Assembly: GCA_030037035.1 (NCBI GenBank) | Contig: JASHSA010000064.1 | Span: forward strand, 1-22,636 | Source: Thermoplasmata archaeon | GTDB lineage: Archaea; Thermoplasmatota; Thermoplasmata; Lutacidiplasmatales; UBA184 | Length of the DNA stretch: 22,636 nucleotides | Direction of reading: 5' to 3' | Shown here: piece by piece, positions 6,566 to 14,073 of the stretch | How positions within the stretch are numbered: the stretch's first letter is position 1 | Layout: every line of letters begins with the position of its first letter | The notes under the pieces: generated by a model | What the model was told of the DNA's origin: nothing | Seen by the model: the letters and a program-made list of their open reading frames with translations, nothing else | Databases searched by the model: none | Made by a program: the position numbers and the translations under genes

Positions 6566-8767
6566 TCAGCCGGAGTAGTAGCTCGCGTCGTACGGCTCGG
6601 GCTTGAGCCCGCGCCGCTGCCGGACCTCGGCGACGACCTTCGGCTGGAGCTCGCTCGGGACCGGCTCGAAGCCCATCGACTCGGTCGCCCAGAGGACCTT
6701 GCCGGCGGTCGCGCTGCGGATGTCCGAGGCGAAGCCGAACATCTCGGCGACCGGAACCTTCGCGACGACCGTCTGGAGGTCGCCGACGCTCGTCATGTCG
6801 AGGATCTCGCCGCGACGTCGCTGCAGCTCCCGGGTCGCCCCGGCGAGGACGTCCTGGGGGACGTTGACCGTGACCTTCTGGAACGGCTCGAGGAGCAGGC
6901 GGTCCCCGAGGCACATCGCCCCATAGATCCCCGACCGGGCCGCCGGGATCGTCTGCGCCGGTCCGCGGTGGATCGAGTCCTCGTGCAGCTTCGCGTCGAC
7001 CAGGCGGACCTTGAGCCCGTAGACCTTCTCGTTCGCGAGGGGCCCGCGATTCATCGCCTCCTTGAACGCGTCGACGATCAGGTCCATCGTCTCGTTGAGG
7101 TACTGGATCCCCTTCGTCACGTCGAACAGGACGTTCGTCCCCTCGACCGCGACCAGGCCCCGCCCCTCGTCGCGGGGGACGCCGAGCTGCTCGAGCCGGG
7201 TGACGAGGGTCTTGAGGTCCTTGAACGACTTCCCCTGGGGGACCTCGCCGTCCTTGATCGCCTGGACGAGGTCGTTCGGCAGCGCCTCGACCTCGAAGTA
7301 GAAGCGGTTGTGCTTGTTGGGGCTCTTCCCCTCGAACGGTCCGCCCGGCTTCTTGACGACCTCGCGGTAGACGACGATCGGCTTGCTCGACTCGATCTCG
7401 ACCTTGTAGTCGTGGACGACCCGGTACTGCGTGATCTCGAGATGGAGCTCGCCCATCCCCGAGAGCAGGTGCTCGCCGGTCTCCGGGTTGATCTCGACGC
7501 GCAGGCTCGCGTCCTCCTTCGCGACCTTGCGCATCACCTCGATCAGCTTCGGCAGGTCGGCCATCCGCTTCGGTTCGATCGCGACCGTGACGACCGGCTC
7601 GGAGACGTGGCGGATCTCCTCGAACGGGACCATCTCCGGCGCGGTCGTCGTCGTCGTGCCGGCGAAGGCGTCGGAGAGCCCGATGACGGCGGCGATGTTG
7701 CCGGCGGGGACGTCGTCGACCATGAGGCGCTCCGGGCCCATGAACAGCGAGACGTGCTGGACGCGGTTGCGCAGCTTCGTGCCGACAATCGCGAGCTCCA
7801 TCCCCTTCGAGAGGTGGCCCGAGAAGACCCTCCCGGTCGCGATCTCGCCCGCGCTCGGGTCCATCGTGATGTCGGTGACCATGAACGCGGTCGGTCCCCC
7901 GGGGTCGGTGTTGACCATCGCCTGGCCGACCGACGAGCCGATCTCGCCCTTCCAGATGTTCGGGATGCGGTACTTCTGGGCCTCGCGCGGGCTCGGGAGG
8001 TGGCGGACGACCATGTCGAAGACGACGTCGTTGATCTTCGCCTTCTGGGCGATCTCCTTCGAGCGACCGGTGGAGACGTAGTTGATGATGTCCGGGAACT
8101 TGACGCCGGTCTTCTGCATGTACGGCACGCTGATCGCCCAGTTCTCGTAGCCCGAGCCGAAGGCGACCGAGCCGTCGCGGGGGTCGACCGACCACGCGTC
8201 GACGAACTCCTCGGGCGCCATCTTGCGGATCAGCTCGTTGACCTCGCCGATGATCGTCGTGAACCGCTTCTGCAGCGACTCGGGGGTCAGCTGCAGCTCC
8301 TTGATCGCGCGGTCGACCTTGTTGATGAACAGCGTCGGCTTCACCTTCTCACGCAGCGCCTGCCGGAGCACCGTCTCGGTCTGCGCCATCACCCCCTCGA
8401 CCGCGCAGACGACGACGATCGCCCCGTCGACCGCGCGCATCGCGCGCGTCACGTCCCCGCCGAAGTCGACGTGGCCCGGCGTGTCGATGAGGTTGATCAG
8501 GAACTGCTGGTTCTCGAACTCGTGGACGATCGTGACGTCCGCGTTGTTGATCGTCAGGAGGCGCGCCTGCTCCTGCTCGTCGAAGTTCAGGTAGAGCTGC
8601 TTACCGGCGAGCTCGTCCGAGATCATGCCGGCGGCGGCGAGGAGGTTGTCGCTCAGCGTCGTCTTGCCGTGGTGGATGTGGGCGACGATGCCGATGTTGC
8701 GGATCTTGTCGACCTGGCGCATCATGTCCGGGATGGCCTTCGCCAGCTCGCTCCGGATGTGCGTCAT
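6566..8767 (-). CDS. fusA: Translation elongation factor 2 (aEF-2), with altered GTPase motifs
   Basis: This 733-residue protein has the full domain set of archaeal EF-2, the GTPase that drives tRNA-mRNA translocation on the ribosome. G3 is DTPGH (95-99, catalytic H99) and G4 is NKVD (149-152). The domain IV loop LHEDSIHRGPAQ keeps the histidine (about H600) that becomes diphthamide. Two motifs depart from the family norm. The P-loop reads AHIHHGKTT (30-37) with histidine at position 32 where aspartate is normal, and the switch I motif reads RLLTI (69-73) instead of RGITI. The key lysine and threonines (K35, T36, T72) remain. The gene is the last of an rpsL-rpsG-EF-2 operon, 16 bases after rpsG, with GGAGGAGAGG just before the ATG as a likely Shine-Dalgarno. 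Length and C-terminal core otherwise look normal. Confidence 0.95.
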   Translation of the reverse strand: MTHIRSELAKAIPDMMRQVDKIRNIGIVAHIHHGKTTLSDNLLAAAGMISDELAGKQLYLNFDEQEQARLLTINNADVTIVHEFENQQFLINLIDTPGHVDFGGDVTRAMRAVDGAIVVVCAVEGVMAQTETVLRQALREKVKPTLFINKVDRAIKELQLTPESLQKRFTTIIGEVNELIRKMAPEEFVDAWSVDPRDGSVAFGSGYENWAISVPYMQKTGVKFPDIINYVSTGRSKEIAQKAKINDVVFDMVVRHLPSPREAQKYRIPNIWKGEIGSSVGQAMVNTDPGGPTAFMVTDITMDPSAGEIATGRVFSGHLSKGMELAIVGTKLRNRVQHVSLFMGPERLMVDDVPAGNIAAVIGLSDAFAGTTTTTAPEMVPFEEIRHVSEPVVTVAIEPKRMADLPKLIEVMRKVAKEDASLRVEINPETGEHLLSGMGELHLEITQYRVVHDYKVEIESSKPIVVYREVVKKPGGPFEGKSPNKHNRFYFEVEALPNDLVQAIKDGEVPQGKSFKDLKTLVTRLEQLGVPRDEGRGLVAVEGTNVLFDVTKGIQYLNETMDLIVDAFKEAMNRGPLANEKVYGLKVRLVDAKLHEDSIHRGPAQTIPAARSGIYGAMCLGDRLLLEPFQKVTVNVPQDVLAGATRELQRRRGEILDMTSVGDLQTVVAKVPVAEMFGFASDIRSATAGKVLWATESMGFEPVPSELQPKVVAEVRQRRGLKPEPYDASYYSG

Positions 8768-8783
8768 CGACCTCTCCTCCGCG

Positions 8784-9446
8784 TCAGCGCGCCGACTGGG
8801 AGACCCGCTCGACCTCTTCCTTGCGCCCGACCGAGAAGCTGGTCAGGTCCCCCGCCGCCGCGAGGCGGATCTCGTCGGCGAGGCAGGTCTCGATCGGCTT
8901 GGTCGACTTTCGTGACGCCTGGATCGCCCCGAGCGCAAGGTTGCGGATGGCGACGTTGAGTCGGCGTGCGGGCGAGGCGTCCACCGCCCGCGGGACCGAG
9001 ATCCCGCCGAACTGCAGGCGCGTGACCTCCTCGCGGGGCGCGGCGTTCTCGACGGCCGCGACCAGGAGCTGGAGCGGGTTCTTGCCTTCCTTGGCGGCGA
9101 GCTCGTCGAACGCCTTGCGGACCGTCCCGAGCGCCTTCTGCTTCTTGCCCGTGAACTTGCCGCCCTTCATCAGGTGGTTCGCGAGGCGCTCCACGAGGTG
9201 CATGTGGCTCTTCAGGAACGGCCGTCCGGAGAGGCGTCCCTCGGTGTGCGGCGCGTAGACCGGGTGCAGGTAGAGGTACGGCAGGAGCCCCGGGTCGTGG
9301 ACCTCGACCCCCTCGAACGGGTATTTTCCGAACAGCGGCGGGATGGCGAACGGAGGGGGGGCGGGCGGCTGCGGCCGTTCGACGACCGGGCCGGCGTCCT
9401 CGCCGGTCGGCTCGGGGGGCGGTCGCTCGATCGGGTCGCCGCTCAT
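8784..9446 (-). CDS. rpsG: Small ribosomal subunit protein uS7
   Basis: The protein has 220 residues. The core from about residue 38 (LFGKYPFEGVEVHDPGL) to the end matches archaeal uS7, which binds the 3' domain of 16S rRNA and lines the mRNA exit site. Recognisable parts are KSHMHLVERLANHLM, NPLQLLVAAVENAAPREEVTR and the C-terminal helix. The first 37 or so residues are an extra proline-rich, low-complexity extension. I see no in-frame ATG or GTG between M1 and the core, so this start is favoured. The ATG overlaps the rpsL stop as ATGA (9443-9446), and AAGGAG lies about 12 bases before it inside rpsL, consistent with translational coupling. Confidence 0.94.
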   Translation of the reverse strand: MSGDPIERPPPEPTGEDAGPVVERPQPPAPPPFAIPPLFGKYPFEGVEVHDPGLLPYLYLHPVYAPHTEGRLSGRPFLKSHMHLVERLANHLMKGGKFTGKKQKALGTVRKAFDELAAKEGKNPLQLLVAAVENAAPREEVTRLQFGGISVPRAVDASPARRLNVAIRNLALGAIQASRKSTKPIETCLADEIRLAAAGDLTSFSVGRKEEVERVSQSAR

Positions 9447-9877
9447 CGGGCCGGCTTCTCCTTGCGCCCCCGGACGAGCTCGTCCAGCGAGACGCTGTTG
9501 ACCTGGATCACCTTGTAGCGGACCCCGGGGATGTCCCCGTAGGACCGACCCATCCGGCCGCCGATCCCCTCCACCAGGACCTCGTCATGCTCGTCGATGA
9601 AGTTGATCGCGCCGTCCCCGACCGCGAACGCCGTCACCTGCCGGCCGTTCTTGATCAGCTGGACCTTGATGCACTTGCGGATCGCCGAGTTCGGCTGCTT
9701 CGCCTCGACGCCGACCTTCTCGATGACGATCCCGCGGGCCTGGGGTGCCCCCTCGAGGGGGTCGGAGCGCTCCTTCAGGTGGAGGGTCCGGCGCTTGTAG
9801 TACCGGTCCGACCAGCGTCGCCGCTGGCGAAGGCGCGCAAGGCGCCCGGCGGTGTTGAGCCCGGACGGCGGCGGCAT
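9443..9877 (-). CDS. rpsL: Small ribosomal subunit protein uS12
   Basis: This 144-residue protein has the uS12 decoding-site loop, KQPNSAIRKCIKVQLIKNG, and the later GDIPGVRYKVI segment. uS12 lines the 30S decoding centre and affects accuracy. The length matches archaeal members (about 140-147 residues). It is the promoter-proximal gene of the rpsL-rpsG-EF-2 operon. In many archaea the RNA polymerase genes, rpl30e and nusA lie upstream; here a divergent uracil-DNA glycosylase gene takes that place. The TATA-like element at 9911-9919 predicts a short leader of about 13 bases before the ATG. Confidence 0.95.
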   Translation of the reverse strand: MPPPSGLNTAGRLARLRQRRRWSDRYYKRRTLHLKERSDPLEGAPQARGIVIEKVGVEAKQPNSAIRKCIKVQLIKNGRQVTAFAVGDGAINFIDEHDEVLVEGIGGRMGRSYGDIPGVRYKVIQVNSVSLDELVRGRKEKPAR

Positions 9878-9910
9878 GGGGAACGAAGGGAGCCGTCCAC
9901 AGGGCCGCCC

Positions 9911-9920
9911 TATTTAAAAT
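9911..9920. promoter_or_regulatory. Shared TATA element between rpsL and the uracil-DNA glycosylase gene
   Basis: TATTTAAAAT, with a palindromic TTTAAA core, is the strongest AT-rich island in the window. It lies near the middle of the 77-base divergent gap. Its centre is about 38 bases from the rpsL ATG (9877) and about 39 bases from the glycosylase ATG (9955). Either gene would then have a leader of about 13 bases. No second TATA-like string is visible in the gap, so one element may serve both directions, with BRE sequences deciding strength. Confidence 0.6.
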
Positions 9921-9954
9921 CCGTGACGGTCGCGCGGCCGGGAGCGCGGGGACG

Positions 9955-10593
9955 ATGCGGACCGGTCGGAGGGCCGTCGCGCGCGGGGCTCGAGCGGCCG
10001 CCGCGCGAGGCACGAGGACGGCCGATCGGGCCGCCGAGCTCGAGCGGCTCGCGGAGGAGATCCGGGCCTGCCGACGTTGCCCGCTCGGCTCGAGCCGGGA
10101 GCACGCCGTCGTCTACCGGGGCTCGAGCACCCCGTCGATCGTCTTCGTCGGCGAGGCGCCGGGAGCCGCCGAGGACCGGGCCGGCGTTCCGTTCGTCGGC
10201 CGTGCCGGCCGCCAGCTCGACGCGGCCCTCGCGCGGCTCGGACTCGGCTCCGCCGAGTTCGGGGTGTTGAACGTGCTGAAGTGCCGGCCTCCGGGCAACC
10301 GCTTCGACCCCGCGGCGGCGCGCACGTGCCGGCCGTACCTCGACCGGCAGCTCGCCCTGCTGCGACCGAGGCTGCTCGTCCCCCTCGGGGCGAAGGCCCT
10401 CGCGGCGCTCGTCCCGGACGCCCCGCCGATCCTGCAATGCGCCGGCGCGCCGCGGCTCGGGCCGCTCGGGCCCGTCTTCCCCCTCGTCCACCCGGCCGCA
10501 GCGCTTCGTTCGCGACGGCTCAAGGAGCGATGGGATTCGGACGTCGCCGCGCTCCGTCGGTGGCTCGCCCGGCCGCCGCTTCAAATGCTTTAA
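9955..10593 (+). CDS. udg: Family 4 uracil-DNA glycosylase (4Fe-4S)
   Basis: This 212-residue protein has the family 4 UDG pattern. Motif 1 is GEAPGAAEDRAGVPFVGRAG, the middle segment is NVLKCRPPGNR, and motif 3 HPAA lies near the C-terminus. Four cysteines, C39, C42, C110 and C125, fit the iron-sulfur cluster ligands. The enzyme removes uracil produced by cytosine deamination, leaving an abasic site. The first 25 or so residues are Arg/Ala-rich and precede the usual family start, so a later start is conceivable, but the ATG at 9955 fits the TATA-like element. DNA polymerase B follows 22 bases after the stop. This is a functionally sensible pair, because archaeal PolB enzymes stall at template uracil. 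Confidence 0.92.
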   Translation: MRTGRRAVARGARAAAARGTRTADRAAELERLAEEIRACRRCPLGSSREHAVVYRGSSTPSIVFVGEAPGAAEDRAGVPFVGRAGRQLDAALARLGLGSAEFGVLNVLKCRPPGNRFDPAAARTCRPYLDRQLALLRPRLLVPLGAKALAALVPDAPPILQCAGAPRLGPLGPVFPLVHPAAALRSRRLKERWDSDVAALRRWLARPPLQML

Positions 10594-10594
10594 C
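10587..10594 (+). promoter_or_regulatory. TATA-like element before polB
   Basis: GCTTTAAC overlaps the glycosylase stop codon and is centred about 26 bases before the polB GTG at 10616. This supports a leaderless polB message and that GTG as the start. Confidence 0.5.
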
Positions 10595-10615
10595 GCGGGG
10601 AGGGGTGGAACCGGC

Positions 10616-13075
10616 GTGAGCACGGTCGAGCTGTTCGTCCTCGACGGCTCCTACCAGGCGGTCGACGACGGGGTCGTCATCGAACTGTTCGGCCGGAGCC
10701 GGGACGGCGAGGCGGTCGTCGCGCGCTACTACGGGTTCCGCCCCTACTTCGTCCTCCTCGAACCGACCGAGGAGGAGCTCGCCCGTCTCAAGGCCGACCC
10801 CGAGATCGTCGGCGTCGAAGCGCGGACCGTCTTCGACCACGGCCGCGACCGGCCGGCGGCGACCGTCACGCTCCACCGACCGTGGAGGGTCCCGGAGTAC
10901 CGCAAGGCCTACGGCGGCAGCAACGGCGAGAGCCGGGTGCTCTCGTGCGACATCCCGTTCGTCCACCGGTTCCTCTACGACAAGGGGCTGGGCCTGCACG
11001 TCCGCTTCGACGCCGAGGAGGAGCCGGAGAGCGTCCGCGCGCGCTACGGCGTTGCTCGGATCGTGCGCATCCTCACCGACGGCGGCCGGGAGATCGCCCG
11101 GGCCGAGCCGTTCCGGCCGTCGCTGCGGCTCCTGTCGTTCGACATCGAGAACGCGATCCGGGAGCGGACGATCTACACGATCTGCGGCGTCGCGGAGGGC
11201 GCCGGCCGGCCCCGCCGGACGTTCCGCCTCGGGGGACCGGACGAGACGGCGATCCTGCGCGAGTTCCTGCGCCTGATCGCCGAGGACGACCCGGACGTCC
11301 TCACCGGCTACAACATCGGCGGCTACGACTTCCCCCTGCTCGCCGAGCGGGCGAAGGCGCTCGGTCTCGGTCCGCTGCTCCTGGGGCGCGAACGCTCCGA
11401 GGCCGACGAGTTCGGCGAGCGCCTCTGGAAGGTCACCGGCCGGGTCGTCGCCGACGCGTGGTGGACCGCGCGCCGCGAGCTGCGGCCGAAGCAGGAGACC
11501 CTGCAGTACGTCGCCCGGACGCTCCTCGGCGACTCCAAGCTCGATGTCGACCGGCGCAACATCACCGAGGAGTGGCGCCGTGACCCGGAGCGCGTGATGG
11601 AGTACTGCGAGCACGACGCCGACCTCGCGCTGCGGATCCTCGTGCGGCTGCGCGCCCTCGAGAAGGCCGCCGACCTCGCGACCGTCGCGCGGATGCCGCT
11701 CGAGGAGGGCCTGAACGGGAGGACGAGCCAGTTCATCGACGCGATCCTGATCCCGCGCGCGGACGCGCGGGGCGTCGGCGTCCCGCCGAACCATCCTCGC
11801 TCGGCGGAGAGCGCGATCGAGGGGGGCTACGTCCACAGCATTCGGCCCGGGCTCTACCGCTGGGTCGTCGTCCTGGACTTCAAGGCGATGTACCCGTCGA
11901 TCATCGTCGCCCGCAACCTCTGCTTCACGACCCTCTCCCCGGACGGGACGATCGTCGCGCCGGGCGGGGCGAGGTTCCTCGCCCCTGAGGTCCGGCGCGG
12001 GATCATCCCGGAGATCCTCACCGAGCTGCTCGCCGACCGCGACGGGTTCCGGCAGGCGTCGCGCTCGGCGGCGAGCCGCGACGTCGCGGAGTACTACGAC
12101 GGCCTCCAGAACGCCGTCAAGGTCCTGATGAACTCGTTCTACGGGGTCCTCGCGTCGAGCTTCTACCGGTTCACGAACAAGGAGATCGGCGCGTCGATCA
12201 CCGCGTTCGCGCGCGACGCGATCACGACGATCATCCACGAGCTCGAGAAGGACGGGCTCGAGGTGATCTACTCCGACACCGACTCGGTCTTCGTCCGCTC
12301 GCCGGCCGAGTCGCTCGACGGGGCGCGCGAGTTCGGGGAGCGGATCGCCCGCAGGTTCACCGCGAGCGGCGCGACGTTCGAGTTCCAGTCGGTCTTCGAG
12401 ACGTTCTTCTCGCACGGGGCGAAGAAGCGCTACGTCGGCCGGGCCGTCTGGCCACAGGAGGACCGGATCGTCCGCGGCTACGAGACGCGCCGCTCGGACG
12501 CGTTCGACTACCAGTCGGAGGCGCTGCTCGAGGTCTTCGACCTCGTCCTCAAGGGCGACACGGACGCCGCGGTGCGACGCTCGCGCGAGCTGGTCGCCGC
12601 CGTGCGCCGCCACGAGGTGCCGGTCGAGCGGCTCGTGATCGCGCGGGCGGTGCGCGGCGAGCGGGAGTACAACGCCTCGACCCGGGACGCGCTGCCGTTC
12701 CTAAGGGTCTACCGGCGGCTGCGCGAGGAGGGCTACGACGTCATCCCCGGGATGAGGGTCGCCTGGATCGTCACCGACTCCCGCCGGAGCCCCCAGGAGG
12801 TCGAGCCGTGGATCGAGGGGCGCCCGTTCACGAAGGAGGTCGACTGGGAGTACTACGCCGAGCGGGTCGCGCAGACGCTCGCCCGCGTGACGGAGGTCTT
12901 CGGCTGGGACGCGAGCTCGCTCCTGCGGGGAAGCCACCAGCAACGGCTCGCCGGCGACGAGCCGGCCCCGCCCGCGAGCGACGCCCCGCCGACCGCGCTC
13001 GACTCGCCGGTGGAGAATCTCGGCACGCCGAGCCGGCGCCGCAGCAGCACCCGCAGCCTCAGCGACTGGCAGTGA
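10616..13075 (+). CDS. polB: Family-B DNA polymerase with 3'-5' proofreading exonuclease
   Basis: The protein has 819 residues and is complete. Exonuclease motifs are present: ExoI FDIE (D176, E178), ExoII YNIGGYDFPLL and ExoIII YCEHDADL. Polymerase motif A is DFKAMYPSII (D421), motif B KVLMNSFYG (from K502) and motif C YSDTDS (D554, D556). All catalytic acids are intact and there is no intein in the usual insertion sites. The N-terminal 130 or so residues fit the domain that in archaeal PolB reads ahead for uracil. The last 50 residues, after FGWDASSLL, are polar, Pro/Ser/Arg-rich and probably disordered. It presumably acts in replication or repair; whether it is the main replicase cannot be told, since a PolD may exist elsewhere. 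Its 3' end overlaps the convergent transporter gene by 17 bases. Confidence 0.96.
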   Translation: MSTVELFVLDGSYQAVDDGVVIELFGRSRDGEAVVARYYGFRPYFVLLEPTEEELARLKADPEIVGVEARTVFDHGRDRPAATVTLHRPWRVPEYRKAYGGSNGESRVLSCDIPFVHRFLYDKGLGLHVRFDAEEEPESVRARYGVARIVRILTDGGREIARAEPFRPSLRLLSFDIENAIRERTIYTICGVAEGAGRPRRTFRLGGPDETAILREFLRLIAEDDPDVLTGYNIGGYDFPLLAERAKALGLGPLLLGRERSEADEFGERLWKVTGRVVADAWWTARRELRPKQETLQYVARTLLGDSKLDVDRRNITEEWRRDPERVMEYCEHDADLALRILVRLRALEKAADLATVARMPLEEGLNGRTSQFIDAILIPRADARGVGVPPNHPRSAESAIEGGYVHSIRPGLYRWVVVLDFKAMYPSIIVARNLCFTTLSPDGTIVAPGGARFLAPEVRRGIIPEILTELLADRDGFRQASRSAASRDVAEYYDGLQNAVKVLMNSFYGVLASSFYRFTNKEIGASITAFARDAITTIIHELEKDGLEVIYSDTDSVFVRSPAESLDGAREFGERIARRFTASGATFEFQSVFETFFSHGAKKRYVGRAVWPQEDRIVRGYETRRSDAFDYQSEALLEVFDLVLKGDTDAAVRRSRELVAAVRRHEVPVERLVIARAVRGEREYNASTRDALPFLRVYRRLREEGYDVIPGMRVAWIVTDSRRSPQEVEPWIEGRPFTKEVDWEYYAERVAQTLARVTEVFGWDASSLLRGSHQQRLAGDEPAPPASDAPPTALDSPVENLGTPSRRRSSTRSLSDWQ

Positions 13076-14054
13076 GCCCCCCGGCCGGGCCGGCCGGACC
13101 TTTCTCGGTCGCCGCCGCCGCGCCCGAGGCGAGCGCGAGGATCCCGCCGACGGCGGCGACCGGCACCCCCAGGATCGCGAGAGCGGCCGGGGCGATCCCG
13201 AGGACGAGCGCGCAGAGCAGGAGCGTGAAGATCGGGATCCCGCTCATGAGCATCGGCGGCAAGAGGAGCCCGGCGCGCTCGATCGCGCGGAAGTAGAGCA
13301 GCGGCGCCACGCAGAACGTCACGACCCCGTTGACGAGCAGGAGCGCTAGCGGCCCCGGCCGCACCGCGAGCACCCCGTGCACCCCCCCGGGAACGAGAGG
13401 GGCGAGCACGAGCGCGCCCGCCGCCGCCCCCAGGACCGACTGCGCGACGACCACCGAGACCGGGTGGCGAGCCCCGGCCCGCGCGCAGAGGACGACATAG
13501 AACGCCAGGCACGCCGGGATGGCCGGGACGACCAGCCACCCGGCGCTGCGCACCGTCCCGAGGGCGTGGCCGCCGGCGATCGCGAGCGCGCCGCCGGTGA
13601 GGCTGAGCGCGAGCCCGGCCACGAACGTCGGGGTTCGGAGCTCGGAGCGCTGGAGCGAGATCAACGCGGCGACCACGAGCGGGGTCGCGACGACGTCGCC
13701 GAGAAGCGAGAGCAACGAGGCGTCCACCGGGCCGATCAGGAACGTCGCGGCGAGGACCGCGAGCTGCATCGAGAGCAGCAGCGCGACCGTGAGATACGCC
13801 GAGGGATCGGCGAAGACTCCGACGAGCCGCCTTCCCTCGCCGCGCGTGGCGATCCAGGCGAGGTAGGCGAGAGCGCCGCCCAGGAACGGGTAGAACAGCA
13901 CCGCGCTCGGGCGGGTCCCGGGGCTGACGGCGAGGACGAACAGGTAGTACGTCGCGGTGAGGAACGCCGCGACGAGCGTGAACACCGCCGCGACCAGGCG
14001 CGAGCGCGCGACCGGCCTCACGCGTGCGGCTCGCCTCCCTCGGCCACCATGCAC
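13059..14054 (-). CDS. EamA/DMT-family membrane transporter
   Basis: This 331-residue hydrophobic protein has about ten predicted transmembrane helices in two similar halves, the layout of the drug/metabolite transporter (EamA) superfamily. Examples are VAAVFTLVAAFLTATYYLF near the N-terminus and GIPIFTLLLCALVLGIAP near the C-terminus. The second half ends with LYFRAIERAGLLLPPMLMSG, a typical EamA segment. Such proteins move small metabolites across the cytoplasmic membrane; the substrate cannot be read from sequence. The GTG at 14054 is taken as start because GTAATCC on the minus strand lies about 29 bases upstream, inside the end of purM. A GTG 11 codons later is an alternative. It begins 19 bases after purM and may be co-transcribed with it. 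Confidence 0.8.
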   Translation of the reverse strand: MHGGRGRRAARVRPVARSRLVAAVFTLVAAFLTATYYLFVLAVSPGTRPSAVLFYPFLGGALAYLAWIATRGEGRRLVGVFADPSAYLTVALLLSMQLAVLAATFLIGPVDASLLSLLGDVVATPLVVAALISLQRSELRTPTFVAGLALSLTGGALAIAGGHALGTVRSAGWLVVPAIPACLAFYVVLCARAGARHPVSVVVAQSVLGAAAGALVLAPLVPGGVHGVLAVRPGPLALLLVNGVVTFCVAPLLYFRAIERAGLLLPPMLMSGIPIFTLLLCALVLGIAPAALAILGVPVAAVGGILALASGAAAATEKGPAGPAGGLTASR

Positions 14055-14073
14055 CGGACGGGCGTGGGCCGGA

